NCBI RefSeq assembly: GCF_040546595.1
Contig: NZ_JBEPOB010000001.1
Coordinates: 3,907,001-3,971,000 of the forward strand
Origin: Bosea sp. OAE506
GTDB lineage: Bacteria > Pseudomonadota > Alphaproteobacteria > Rhizobiales > Beijerinckiaceae
Length of the DNA: 64,000 nucleotides
Direction: 5' to 3'
A program made the translations under genes and the position numbers. The notes beneath the pieces are model-generated. The model had not been told where the DNA came from. It did no database searches and worked only from the letters and a program-made list of their open reading frames with translations. Positions 1 through 9,051 of this stretch are shown in pieces. The first letter of the stretch is position 1. The number at the start of each line of letters is the position of its first letter.

Positions 1-154
1 CCTCCGCATCGGCGTCGAAGCGCCCATCCGGGTAGAGCGCCTGCATGTCGACGATCTCGGCTTCTGGCAGGGTGGCGGCCGCGTCGATAAGCGCGCGATT
101 GGCCCGCGAGTCGGCGAAATGCGGGTGGAACAGCAGGATCAGGGTCTTGGTCAC
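1..154 (-). CDS. NAD(P)H dehydrogenase (quinone)/KefF-like flavodoxin-fold protein, 5' part only
   Basis: Reading right to left, a GTG start (codon at 152-154) follows a good ribosome site (GGAGG a few bases upstream) and opens a protein beginning MTKTLILLFHPHFADSRAN, which runs off the window edge after about 51 residues. The beta-strand, then 'HPHFADSRAN', matches the N-terminus of the Flavodoxin_2 family of NAD(P)H:quinone oxidoreductases (KefF/MdaB type), where this loop binds FMN. The family reduces quinones or electrophiles in the cytoplasm. It is divergent from the LysR gene at 242, a classic regulator-target arrangement. The family call rests on the N-terminus only. Confidence 0.7.
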   Translation of the reverse strand, partial: MTKTLILLFHPHFADSRANRALIDAAATLPEAEIVDMQALYPDGRFDADAE

Positions 155-241
155 GGCATCCTCCTTCAGGGAACAAGCGAAGCATGACGGCTGCGATAAA
201 ATCACTCCAATGGATGTTCGATATAACGTATCATTCATTTC

Positions 242-1147
242 ATGAATTTGCGGTCGATCGATCTCAACCTGCTCGTGGTGCTCGATGCCCTTCTTGATGA
301 GGCGCATGTCTCGCGCGCAGCCGAGCGGATCGGCTTGTCGCAGCCGGCCATGTCGAGTGCGCTGGAGCGCTGCCGCCATCTCTTTGCGGACAGGCTGCTG
401 GAGCGCGGAGCCGGCGGGATGGTGCTGACACCTAAGGCCCAGGCGCTCGCTGCCCCCGTCAAGGAAGTCCTTGCCGGCATGGCGGCGCTGCTCGACAGGA
501 GCGAGCCGGAGTTGGCCACTATCCGCCGAACGGTTCGTGTCGTCATGGCCGATCTTCCGGCCGTCGCGACTGGCCCGGCGCTGCAACGCCGGTTGGCACA
601 GACGGCGCCCAGTATCACCGTCGCGATCATGCCTTGGCATGGCGCAGCCGCGGCGCTGGACGGGCTCGGGCGCGGGAGCATCGATCTTGCCGTTTCGGTC
701 TTCCCCAAGGTCGATCCGGATTTCACCCGACGCGAACTCTTGCAGGAGCGCTATCGAGTCGCGATGCGGCGGGACCACCCGGCTGCCGATACCTTCGATC
801 TCGACCGTTGGCTCGCCTATCCGCACGTGCTGGTCTCAGGGCGCGGCGATACCCATGGCCCGCTGGATGAGGCGCTGGCGCGGATCAACCGCGTCCGCCA
901 GGTCGGCATGGTGGTGCCGAGCTTCATCATGGCGCTGCCACTGCTGGCCGAGTCTGACATGATCGGGCTGCTGCCAAGCCGCTGCCTGCCGGAGCGCGTG
1001 AGGAGTGAGATTGTCGCTTTCGAGCCGCCGATCGCCGTCGAAGGCTTTGCACTGCACAGCGCCTGGCACAAGCGCCGCGCGGCGGATCCAGCGGTGCAGC
1101 ATGTTGCGAGGCTGATCGAGGAGCTGGTCTCGGCCCTGCCGGGCTGA
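242..1147 (+). CDS. LysR-family transcriptional regulator (NodD/LinR-like)
   Basis: 301 residues, the usual LysR length. The N-terminal winged helix-turn-helix (about residues 1-65) has the typical 'DLNLLVVLDALL', 'VSRAAERIGLSQPAMSSAL' and 'LFADRLLERG' segments. The rest is a periplasmic-binding-protein-like effector domain with 'HPAADTFDLDRWLAYPHVLVS', as in NodD/LinR-type regulators of aromatic or quinone metabolism. The ATG lies inside the palindrome-like attcatttcatgaat, which could be part of its own LysR operator. It is divergent from the quinone-reductase start at 154, so control of that gene is the simplest inference. The effector is unknown. Confidence 0.85.
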   Translation: MNLRSIDLNLLVVLDALLDEAHVSRAAERIGLSQPAMSSALERCRHLFADRLLERGAGGMVLTPKAQALAAPVKEVLAGMAALLDRSEPELATIRRTVRVVMADLPAVATGPALQRRLAQTAPSITVAIMPWHGAAAALDGLGRGSIDLAVSVFPKVDPDFTRRELLQERYRVAMRRDHPAADTFDLDRWLAYPHVLVSGRGDTHGPLDEALARINRVRQVGMVVPSFIMALPLLAESDMIGLLPSRCLPERVRSEIVAFEPPIAVEGFALHSAWHKRRAADPAVQHVARLIEELVSALPG

Positions 1148-1238
1148 GAATATGATGCTCATTAGGCCTTGTCGTTCCTGGCGGCCGTGAAGCGCCAGGA
1201 CGCAACGTCGTCTGCCAGCCGATTATCGGACATTCCGC

Positions 1239-1517
1239 TCAAGTGGCGACAGGCGGCGGTCTCTGAGCCCGCACGGCTGCCTCACCGTCGCCAAACGCGG
1301 AGAGCACTGCCGCCTGCAATTCTCCAATCGATCTAGATCGATCCAACATGTGGCGCACGATGAAGCCACCTAGGCGCGCCTTTGCGGCTGTCTCGTCGCT
1401 GTCCCTCACGTAGGCGGTGTTGGCCAAAGCGCTCCATACCCGAGCGTGAATGGCTGCGGCGACGAGAAGGTCCTGCGAATTCAAGACGCCAGGAAATCGA
1501 AACAAGGTAGTGAGCAT
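1239..1517 (-). CDS. hypothetical protein, possibly truncated by the neighbouring IS
   Basis: A 92-residue open frame with a mostly helical, protein-like composition. Residues 24-75 ('ARVWSALANTAYVRDSDETA', then 'ARLGGFIVRHMLDRSRSIGE') resemble small uncharacterised rhizobial proteins of the pattern 'W..v...y..d.....aR..La..il'. Its start lies just upstream of the IS3 element at about 1.57 kb, so the true 5' end may have been replaced by the insertion. I see no strong ribosome site. It could still be a chance frame. Confidence 0.35.
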   Translation of the reverse strand: MLTTLFRFPGVLNSQDLLVAAAIHARVWSALANTAYVRDSDETAAKARLGGFIVRHMLDRSRSIGELQAAVLSAFGDGEAAVRAQRPPPVAT

Positions 1518-1587
1518 AGGCGGCGCTTAGTTGCATCATGTCGCACAACGCTTTCGCGACGAGAAGGTTCTCTGAACAGGAGCGGAT

Positions 1588-1900
1588 ATGACGAGACGTG
1601 TGCGCCGGAACCACAGCCCGGCTTTCAAGGCGAAGGTGGCGTTGGCTGCCATCAAGGGCGAGAAGACGCTGGCCGACCTGGCGCAGCAGTTCGACGTCCA
1701 CCCCAACCAGATCACACAGTGGCGCAGCAAGCTTCTTGACGGGACTGCCGGCGTCTTTGGGGGCCGAGGCGAAGTCGGAATCCACCGCGCCCTCGATTGA
1801 CGTGAAGACGCTGCATGCGAAGATTGGGGAACTGGCGCTGGAGAATGATTTTTTGTCCGGCGCGCTCGGCAAGGCCGGCCTTCTGAGCGCAAAGCGATGA
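1588..1900 (+). pseudogene. IS3-family transposase orfA, frameshifted
   Basis: OrfA is a helix-turn-helix DNA-binding protein that recognises the IS ends and normally joins OrfB by a -1 frameshift. The frame from 1588 gives 'FKAKVALAAIKGEKTLADLA' and 'PNQITQWRSKLLDG', as in OrfA, but then runs to a premature stop at 1800. The expected continuation ('EAKSESTAPSIDVKTLHAKI', then 'ENDFLSGALGKAGLL') is in the next frame and ends at 1900. The two join at the G5 run near 1759-1763, so one extra G is the simplest explanation. With that corrected, the 1900 stop overlaps the orfB start by ATGA in the usual relative frame. Confidence 0.75.
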
Positions 1901-2727
1901 TCGACCGCGCGCATGATCTGCCCCTGAACCGGCAGGCGAAGGTGCTCGGGATCAGCCCGCGCAGCGTCTATTATCTGCCCCGCGCGGTTCCTGCCGCCGA
2001 TCTGGCGCTGATGCGCGCGATCGACGCGCTGCATCTGGAATACCCCTTCGCCGGCATCCGCATGCTGCAAGGCCTGCTGCGGGCCGATGGCCATAAGGCT
2101 GGACGTCTTCACGTCGCCACGCTGATGAAGCGCATGGGGATTGAGGCGCTCTATCCCCGGCCGAACACCTCGAAGCCGGCGCCAGGGCACAAGATCTTCC
2201 CCTATCTGCTGCGCAAGCTGCCGATGACGCGTCCCAACCAGGTCTGGGCGATGGACATCACCTACATCCCGATGGCGCGGGGCTTTGTCTACCTGACGGC
2301 CGTCATCGACTGGTTCAGCCGCAAGGTCCTGGCCTGGCGGCTCTCGATCACCATGGACGTCGCCTTCTGCATTGAGGCCGTCGAGGAGGCGATGGCGCGC
2401 TTCGGCAAGCCGGAGATCTTCAATACCGACCAGGGCTCGCAGTTCACCAGCCGCAAGTTCACCGCCCTGCTGATCGGCGCGGGCATCAGGATCAGCATGG
2501 ACGGCAAGGGCGCCTGGCGCGACAACGTCTTCGTCGAGCGCATCTGGAAATCGGTCAAATACGAGGAGGTCTACCTGCGCGCCTACGCCAGCGTGTCAGA
2601 CGCGCGCGCCTCGATCGGCCGGTATCTGGGCTTCTACAACGGCCGGAGGCCTCACCAGAGCCTGGGACGGCAGACGCCCGATCAGGCCTACTTCAATGCG
2701 CTGCAGCCAATCCCGGTTGCAGCATAA
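1897..2727 (+). CDS. IS3-family transposase orfB (DDE integrase domain)
   Basis: 276 residues: an HTH_21-like N-terminus ('LNRQAKVLGISPRSVYYLPR') followed by an rve integrase core. The catalytic triad is visible: D in 'QVWAMDITYIPM', D in 'IFNTDQGSQFTS' and E in 'DNVFVERIWKSVKYEEVY'. The C-terminal 'YNGRRPHQSLGRQTPDQAYF' is the family signature. OrfB catalyses strand transfer of the element, normally as an OrfAB fusion. This copy is intact; only orfA is damaged. Confidence 0.93.
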   Translation: MIDRAHDLPLNRQAKVLGISPRSVYYLPRAVPAADLALMRAIDALHLEYPFAGIRMLQGLLRADGHKAGRLHVATLMKRMGIEALYPRPNTSKPAPGHKIFPYLLRKLPMTRPNQVWAMDITYIPMARGFVYLTAVIDWFSRKVLAWRLSITMDVAFCIEAVEEAMARFGKPEIFNTDQGSQFTSRKFTALLIGAGIRISMDGKGAWRDNVFVERIWKSVKYEEVYLRAYASVSDARASIGRYLGFYNGRRPHQSLGRQTPDQAYFNALQPIPVAA

Positions 2728-2888
2728 CAAGGGCCGAAATCCACTTAGCGACAGCCCCAAAACTGTTCAGATAAACCGAGCCAGCTCTAGAATCCCGGCG
2801 CAGTTCATGATCGAAGCTTTCGTCCGTTTTGTCCTGGCGCAGAGATAGCTGTTCGGTTGAAAGTCATGGTCGAGCTGATGCGCTGCCT

Positions 2889-3488
2889 TCAGGGCCTGCG
2901 ACCTGAGGCATCGAAAATCACTTCGAACCGGCGGGCAGGCATGACCTCCGCGAAGTAGTATGCTTCGGCCTCCTGCCATTGGCGTTCCCAAGGACCAATG
3001 GCTCCCTCCCTCATCAGCAGGCGCTCTTCGCGCAGCTCGTCTGCCAGTGTGACCATGACTTTGCAGTCGATCAGGTCGGCAAGCTCCGGCCGCGCCGCGT
3101 AAACGCCTTCGAGAATGATGATGGGCCGCGGCGCCAGCGTGGTCGCCGTCGAGCGCAAGCGGCCGTCGAAGGCGTCCCAGTCGAAGGCACGCCAAGCAGC
3201 ATCGTCTCCTTGTCGGGCAGCGTCCAGAACGGCGCGCTGGCGGGTCCAGTCGATACAGTCGGCAGCGCGTTGTGCCGGCGAGTCCGAGCGGATCTCGATG
3301 CCGCCGGCGAAAAAGTCATCGCTCTCGATAACGGACGCTTGGAGTGGCTCAGCAATCGTCGCGGACAGGGTCGACTTGCCGACGCCGCTGCGCCCATCGA
3401 TCGCCACGACATAGGAACGTCGTGTCTGTGAAGCCCAGAGCTCAAGGCACTTACCGAGTTGGAGAGCATCAGAGAATTGGATCGACAT
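2889..3488 (-). CDS. P-loop kinase, uridine kinase-like
   Basis: 199 residues with a clear Walker A motif at about residues 32-39 (GRSGVGKS) right after a hydrophobic strand (YVVAIDG), then 'VIESDDFFAGG', which matches the substrate-binding 'DdFy' segment of uridine/phosphoribulokinase-like enzymes, and 'PRPIIILEGVYAARPEL', typical of the same family. It probably phosphorylates a nucleoside or other small hydroxylated substrate in the cytoplasm. The last residues look unlike the usual family end, and the gene stops about 110 bp from the IS3 end, so the C-terminus may have been altered. The substrate cannot be read from the sequence. Confidence 0.75.
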   Translation of the reverse strand: MSIQFSDALQLGKCLELWASQTRRSYVVAIDGRSGVGKSTLSATIAEPLQASVIESDDFFAGGIEIRSDSPAQRAADCIDWTRQRAVLDAARQGDDAAWRAFDWDAFDGRLRSTATTLAPRPIIILEGVYAARPELADLIDCKVMVTLADELREERLLMREGAIGPWERQWQEAEAYYFAEVMPARRFEVIFDASGRRP

Positions 3489-3592
3489 CGGCGGGCCCGG
3501 TAGGCGTTGATCAGTGAGCTGTATTGCCGTCGGCTACGGTTTGCCATGGCAGATGCCGGAGCGACAGGCGCGTAACACGAACCAAGTCGGGC

Positions 3593-4468
3593 CTATGTCG
3601 TGCTGTCGAATTCAGCGGTGATCCAGGTCTTGAAGGCAGCCATGGCGTTGGTCTCAGTCCGGGATTTGAGGCGCGTGAGCCAGTAAGTGCCCGTCAGCAC
3701 GCCGAGGTCGAACGGTTGGACAATCCGGCCGGCTGCGATGTCGCGGGTGAACATCGCAGCTGGCACGAGCGCGACGCCGAGGCCTTGTGCAGCGGCATCA
3801 ACCAGAGCGAGAGAGTTGTCGAAGATCCAGCCACGGGCGACGGGCGGGGTTAGCTCAGCCGCGCGAAACCAGAGCGGCCATTCGTCCTGGCGATATGAGC
3901 GCAGCAAGTGGTGCGTCAGCAGATCGGCAGGCTCACGGATCAAGTTAGCGCTCCGCGGGCTGCAGACAGGCGTCAGAGGGGCCTGCGTCAGCGCGATTGC
4001 TTCGGTTCCGTGCCAGGCACCGTCCCCGAACCGTATGAAGAGATCAAGTCCGTCGAGCAGCGTGTCGGCCCGGTTGTTGTTGGTCTTGATCCGGACGTCG
4101 ATATTCGGATGGAGCTGAGCGAACTCTTGCAAACGGGGCAAAAGCCATCCCAGCGCGAAGCTCCCCAGGACACCGATGGTGATCATCTCCGCGGTGCCAC
4201 CTGCGCGCATTTGATGCAGCTTCTCACTGACGCGTCGCAAGGCATCAGTCAGCACCGGCAACAGCGCCTGCGCCTCCTCGGTCAAAGCGATGCCGCGGGG
4301 CAGGCGTTCGAAGAGGGGAAAGCCCAGGTCCTTTTCCAGCAATTTGATTTGATGGCTAATCGCCGTCTGTCCGACGTGGAGCTCCATGCCGGCCTTGGTC
4401 AGGCTACCGAGCCGCGCGGCCGCCTCGAAGGCGCGAAGAGCGTTCAGAGGCAATCGTGAGACATCCAT
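3593..4468 (-). CDS. LysR-family regulator, AmpR/GcvA-like, divergent from a beta-lactamase
   Basis: 291 residues from the ATG at 4468 (a TTG twelve bases upstream is less likely). The start 'LPLNALRAFEAAARLGSLTK' and 'HVGQTAISHQIKLLEKDLGF' are the AmpR/GcvA subgroup winged HTH; the effector domain follows, with the subgroup's 'PLTPVCSP' and 'GLGVALVP' segments. AmpR regulators sense muropeptides that accumulate when beta-lactams disturb cell-wall recycling and switch on a divergently transcribed beta-lactamase. Here the class A beta-lactamase starts 106 bp away on the opposite strand, exactly this layout. The AmpR role is an inference from subgroup and position. Confidence 0.85.
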   Translation of the reverse strand: MDVSRLPLNALRAFEAAARLGSLTKAGMELHVGQTAISHQIKLLEKDLGFPLFERLPRGIALTEEAQALLPVLTDALRRVSEKLHQMRAGGTAEMITIGVLGSFALGWLLPRLQEFAQLHPNIDVRIKTNNNRADTLLDGLDLFIRFGDGAWHGTEAIALTQAPLTPVCSPRSANLIREPADLLTHHLLRSYRQDEWPLWFRAAELTPPVARGWIFDNSLALVDAAAQGLGVALVPAAMFTRDIAAGRIVQPFDLGVLTGTYWLTRLKSRTETNAMAAFKTWITAEFDSTT

Positions 4469-4574
4469 GATCAAACCCAAGGCCCAATTTGGCTCATATC
4501 AGAGCTGAGCAGCGATCATTTGGCTAGGGCCTGGCAGTTAGATAGCCCTGCAGCTCTTGACAAGGATGAGAGCG
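4469..4574. promoter_or_regulatory. divergent regulator/beta-lactamase promoter region
   Basis: A 106-bp spacer between an AmpR-like gene and a class A beta-lactamase gene, the normal location of a LysR T-N11-A operator. I did not find a convincing perfect operator. The beta-lactamase start has an AAGGA site eight bases upstream of the ATG at 4575. Confidence 0.4.
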
Positions 4575-5471
4575 ATGACATTGACGAAAGTGAACTTGTG
4601 GGCGCCCGATCGGCGTTCTCTTTTGCTCGCCGGCGGATTCTCGGTTTTGGCTGCTGGACGCAACTTAGCAGCAGCGGCCGACGCACTCGACCTTCGGGCT
4701 CTCGAAACCCGGATTAGATGCCGGCTCGGCGTTTTCGCCACGTTCCAGGATCGACGCGTCGGTTGGCGCTCCACCGAACGGTTCGCATTCTGCTCGACCT
4801 TCAAGCTGTTCCTTGCAGCCTATGTGATGCAGTCCGTCCAGGAAGGGCGCGACCGCCTCGACCGGCCGGTTGTCATCACGGCTGCCGACATGGTGCCGCA
4901 CGGCCCAGTGACGCAGCCGGCGGTGGGCCGAACTTTGACGATCGAAGAGTTGTGCAAGGCGACCGTCGACATCAGCGATAACCCGGCAGCCAATATCCTT
5001 ATTCGGGAGATGGGCGGACTTGCCGCTTTCGGCCGTTGGTATCGCAGCATCGGGGATGAGGTCACGCGGGTCGATCGGATGGAGACCGATCTTAACAGCG
5101 CCTTACCAGGAGATCTGCGCGACACCACGACGGCGGAGCAGTACGTCGCCAATCTCGATCGCGTCTTGCGCGGTAACCTCCTCACTCCAGCACATCTGAG
5201 CTTGCTCAATCGCTGGATCACGCAGACCCCAACTGGCCAGGGTCGGATCAAGGCAGGTGTTCCCGCGGGTTACACGGTCGGTCACAAGACCGGCACGGGC
5301 GCGAGAAAAACCCACAACGACATCGGCATCATGTGGGCGCCGCAGGGAGCATCGGCGTTGATCAGCGTCTTCTGCACAGGGGCAGTCGAAGCTTCGCCCG
5401 AGACGGTTGATGCCGCAATCGCCAACGCGACGCGCCAGGCAGTGGCAGCTCTCGGATTTGGGCGCGACTAA
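4575..5471 (+). CDS. bla: class A beta-lactamase
   Basis: Serine beta-lactamase that hydrolyses the beta-lactam ring in the periplasm. I chose the ATG at 4575 because AAGGA sits eight bases upstream; in-frame TTG 4557 and ATG 4566 are alternatives. The N-terminus carries a twin-arginine-type signal (DRRSLLLAGG). All class A motifs are present: S-T-F-K (catalytic Ser and Lys) preceded by Cys, S-D-N in 'VDISDNPAAN', E-x-x-L-N in 'METDLNSALPGD' (general-base Glu) and K-T-G in 'GHKTGTGARK'. Cys before the active Ser occurs in CTX-M- and KPC-type enzymes, but the KPC partner Cys after KTG is absent. It is divergent from an AmpR-like regulator. The resistance spectrum cannot be predicted. Confidence 0.95.
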   Translation: MTLTKVNLWAPDRRSLLLAGGFSVLAAGRNLAAAADALDLRALETRIRCRLGVFATFQDRRVGWRSTERFAFCSTFKLFLAAYVMQSVQEGRDRLDRPVVITAADMVPHGPVTQPAVGRTLTIEELCKATVDISDNPAANILIREMGGLAAFGRWYRSIGDEVTRVDRMETDLNSALPGDLRDTTTAEQYVANLDRVLRGNLLTPAHLSLLNRWITQTPTGQGRIKAGVPAGYTVGHKTGTGARKTHNDIGIMWAPQGASALISVFCTGAVEASPETVDAAIANATRQAVAALGFGRD

Positions 5472-6092
5472 GCACTCGGGAGAGGGGCGGTCGGAACGTG
5501 AGTGATGCTCCAGCCGGCGACTGCCGAGCTGGGTCAGCAGGTTTCCGGTGGGGTTGGGCCCCGGATGCGCAGCACGGTGAAGGAGAGGTTCTGATCACTC
5601 TCCGCCGCAGCTCAACGTCCGCGCCTTTGTGGCAGGCGCGGCGAGGCCCTTGCGCGCGCCGTGAGAGCTCGGGAAACGTCGGGCGGGCCGACGCGCGGGA
5701 TCTCGCAGGCCTGTGAGAACGATGCGATCGAAACCGCTCTTTTAGCGGTAGCGGCTAATGCCAGCCCATTACAAGCAGACCAACGTCGTTGTCGGTGAAT
5801 GGATCTCGCTTTCGTGCTCCTACATGGCGAAGCAGAAGACGCGAAGCCGGTAGGCGTATATCGGGCAAGTGAGCGCCCGAACCGCCCTACTCTCTTCCGG
5901 GTTTGACGCGGCAAGTTGGGTCAGCAAGGCTCCCCCCAGCCTGGCGTGATACGCCCAAGTAGATGAGATATTGGCTGGGACACTAGGACCCCCAGCCAAT
6001 TTGCGGTTCTCGGCTAAGTCACTGATTTCACTTGTCGCTTGACACATCGCGACCAAGCGTTGTGCTACACCTTTGCGCCATAGCTTGGCAAC
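5472..6092. other. 620-bp region without a recognisable gene
   Basis: Between the beta-lactamase stop and the truncated integrase. Open frames exist on both strands (for example 5820-6056 on the minus strand) but none shows a domain, a ribosome site or coding-like composition. It probably holds degraded mobile DNA. Confidence 0.5.
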
Positions 6093-6401
6093 TCACATCG
6101 GCAGCTTCTTCGCTATCTCGAACGGCACGGGCCGGCCGGTCTTCAGCTGGATGACCGTCGATCGCTTGCGCAGGGATCCAACCGGCGCGACATCGCTGAC
6201 GCGGGTCTTGACCAGGTCAAACCCTCGCAACTTCGCATCGAGCGCGCCGTTGAACATGGCGAGGTTCCGGACCCGTTTAGACATCTTCAACTGCTGACGA
6301 ATGGCCCAGACACGGTTCGGCTTAAGCGGAGCTTTTGGTCCGATCAGCCGCCCGGCGTTCGACGGGCGTCTTGGCGCGATGAAGAGATCTGACTGGCGCA
6401 T
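6093..6401 (-). pseudogene. truncated tyrosine-type integrase (N-terminal part only)
   Basis: The ATG at 6401 has an excellent ribosome site (AGGAGGT, five bases upstream). The 102-residue product contains 'LKPNRVWAIRQQLKMSKRVR', then 'NLAMFNGALDAKLRGFDLVK' and 'RVSDVA', the start of the catalytic core of a phage-type integrase family common on proteobacterial islands; the arginine of 'SKLRG/AKLRG' corresponds to the first catalytic Arg. The protein stops just after 'TGRPVPFEI', so the H-R and Tyr part is missing. It cannot recombine DNA. It marks the edge of an older insertion. Confidence 0.75.
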
Positions 6402-6605
6402 GGCTAACCTCCTGGGAGGTCGCCTCCCAGCCGAACGCCAGTCTACTCCGGTCAATGCCGACTGGCGCCAGGAGCGGTCATGAGCACTGCACCCGCAAGT
6501 CGCCCTTCTGCGCTATCTGACGGTTCCTGGCCGCTGTGGCCTGCTTGCTCGATAACGCGGTTAGAAGGCGTTGCGCCAAGGTTCGGGTCCGACGAAGCCG
6601 CCTGT

Positions 6606-8896
6606 CTAGCCCACGACCGCATTCGCAATACGCAATGTCTGGTCGACGAAGCCGAGCAACTCCTGCTGATCGAGCGGCGGCTCTTGCATCCCGCGTGGAT
6701 CCTCGCCGTGGTGATAGTCCTGCGTGTAGTCGTTGATCCTATCGAGTTCCTCGTAACGGGCGGCAGCGGGATGGTCGGCTCCCCCTCCTCTGATCTTGCC
6801 GAGGATCCCGCCGAGATTGTCCGCCGGAGCGAAGCTCGCCGGGTAGAGATCACGCATCTTCGTCTCTAAGACCACCCGCAGTTTCTTGATAATATCGCGC
6901 GGCTCACCCTGCCCGAGGTTGCGGTAGGCCAGAAGATCGTCGAGCTCGCTCTGCGCCCTGCCCCTACAGGCGTTGCCGAGATCGAACTCTGTCAGCCGCG
7001 TGCCCGTCGCCGGATGGTAGTCCAGCTGCGCGGCTGACCGTTCCGCGGGCGGCGATTTGTCCCACAGGCTCTTCAAGAAGGCTGCGTCGTGTGAGAGCAC
7101 GATGACTTGGGCACCACGGCGGGCCACCGCCATGATCTCATGGATCGTGTTGCGACGCCGATAGGAATCCTGACTGTTAAAGGGGTCGTCGAAGACGACC
7201 ACGCGCTCGGCGATATCTGCCTCGCGTTCCAGCTCCGCGAGGAAGAAGGCCATCGCCAGCGTCGTCCGGTCGCCCGCACTCAGCGTGTTCTTGAAGCTCT
7301 GACGATCGTCGCTCGTCCGGCCGTCGCCCAAAGCCACCTCGACGTTATCGATCCGCAGTCGGTAGGTGCAGGTCGCAAGGCCGCCAGGATAGGCGTGATC
7401 GACGTCAGCGATCTCGAAGCCGGCGTTGAACAGATGCAGGAAGTGGTTGATGCGTTGCTCATAAGGTTTGACGACTTGGCGACAATGCTCCTCCAGCTGC
7501 GCGCGCACGGCTGCTTTCTCGGCATTGTTCGCCGTCCGCGCTTCTACTGCCTCGCGCCACGCTCGGCTCGCGCTGACCCCTTCCGGACCATGCCGGCGAG
7601 CCACCCGTTCCAAATCGCTGATCGCCCGGCGCAAGACGGCCTCATCCGCAGCCACCGTTCGCGCGCGGGTCGCCTCAATAGTGACGTTAGCCCGATCGAC
7701 GGCCCGGTTGTAGGCCGCTAGCTGGCCTCGCATCGCATCGATCTCCTCAGCGATCTCGGCGATGTCCCCCTCCCGATCAACGACCTCGAGCGGCCGGGCC
7801 GCTTTGCGCTCCACAAGGCTTCGCAGTTTATGATGGACGCTCAAATAGGCGTCCCGCAACTGGGCCAAAGCGGGCAAATCCTCGCCTAAGTCGCAATGCT
7901 GGTCCCAGAATTGGCGAGCTGCGGCATTCGCGATCGCCGACGCCCTAAGCTCGGCAAAGACCTCGGCTCCGAACTGCAGATCGATGTGTTGTCCGAGCGT
8001 CTCGATTTCATCTCGCAGGCCGCGATAAGCCTCTCCGAACAACGCCCGATAGGATTGAACCAGAGGCAGCCCACCGACACCGTCCCGGGCACAGAAAGGG
8101 CATTCGTCCTCGTCCGTCAAATGACGAAGCCCATGCTCGAGCCAGCGCTCGCCGTCGTCGCCGAACTTGTGACGCGCCAGATGCGCGCCGACGCGCTGCT
8201 CGACCGCCGGGTCGGCCCCGTCGATTGTGCAGCCCATCATTTCTCCCAAGTGCGCTGGCAACGTCGGGAGCGTCACCGCCTGCAGGCCTGCGCGCTCCCG
8301 GATCTGTGTCGACTGCTGCTGCGAGGCCAGCGCGGCACGTGCGTCGGTAAGTTTGGCGGCCAGTTCGTCATCCGCTGGCAGCTGGTCGAAGGCCTGGGCC
8401 GCGAGGCCGGCAGCTATCGGCTCCAGCCTGCGTTCGGCGGCGGTCGCGGCTTGCGTGAGCACTCTCGCCGCTTCGCCCAGCCGCGCCTCCTCCCGCGCTA
8501 GACCTACGCCATTCCGGCCGACGACGACGCGATACAAATTCCGCCTATTGGCGACGTCGACTAGGTCGCCGCTGTGGACATTCTCCGCGACGAAGGTCCC
8601 ATCGAAGATTGAGAGCTTCGGCTCAGGTCCCGGCCAGGCGCCGTTTTGGAACGTCCGCTGTGCGCCGGACCATAGCAAGTTCACCTGCTGCGCCGCGTCT
8701 ACGCCGAGCGTCTTGCGGCCTATAACCAGCGCCGGTTCGTTCCGCTCCAAGGATCTTAGCACCGCGCACAAGGTCGTCTTGCCGAAGCCGTTCGGCCCGA
8801 AGATGAACGCGTGACGAGACAGCTGAGGATTCGGCTGGGCGGCCGAACTCCCAAAAAATGTCCGACGTTACGGATGCCGATTATTCTTTGAAGCAT
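6606..8896 (-). pseudogene. RloC-like/AAA_13 ATPase, N-terminal frameshift
   Basis: The natural start is the ATG at 8896, with GGGAGGG just upstream, giving MLQRIIGIRNVGHF. The rest is in another frame: 'FIFGPNGFGKTTLCAVLRSL' (Walker A) continues without stop to 6606. The switch occurs at the A6 run 8853-8858 (T6 in the coding sense), consistent with one missing base. The long coiled middle contains one CPFC motif, like half of a zinc hook. The C-terminal ATPase half has 'SAGDRTTLAMAFFLAELE' (signature motif), 'VVVFDDPFNSQD' (Walker B, D-loop) and 'VIVLSHDAAFL' (switch His), as in AAA_13 proteins such as the RloC anticodon nuclease family. The nuclease activity is not demonstrated. Without the frameshift the protein would be about 763 residues. 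Confidence 0.8.
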
Positions 8897-9051
8897 TTGG
8901 CCCTCCCGCCGCTACCTTAGCGCGCGGCGCGAGCCACATGCCAGCCGGTGGAGGCGGACCTCGCAACTGAGGCGCCCACGCTGGCCCCCGAGATCACGCG
9001 GATGGCACGCCGCTAGAGAACCCAAGCAAGTTGTGCCGACGATCTTATCCC

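Larger units (their letters stand above)
1571..2771 (+). mobile_element. IS3-family insertion sequence (about 1.2 kb)
   Basis: An orfA/orfB pair with a DDE integrase domain, bracketed by the 9-bp inverted pair tctgaacag (1571-1579) and ctgttcaga (2763-2771); a short ggtt/aacc extension lies just outside. The outer ends and target duplication could not be fixed from the sequence: tgtcgc near 1539 and gcgaca near 2748 are an alternative, slightly offset pair. orfA carries a one-base shift, so this copy may not transpose by itself. Confidence 0.75.

Noticed and set aside
1333..2190. 285-codon minus-strand frame across the IS3 element
   Set aside because: Antisense to orfA/orfB, whose coding sense is certain.
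5820..6056. 78-codon minus-strand frame between bla and the truncated integrase
   Set aside because: No recognisable motif or ribosome site; likely chance frame in degraded DNA.
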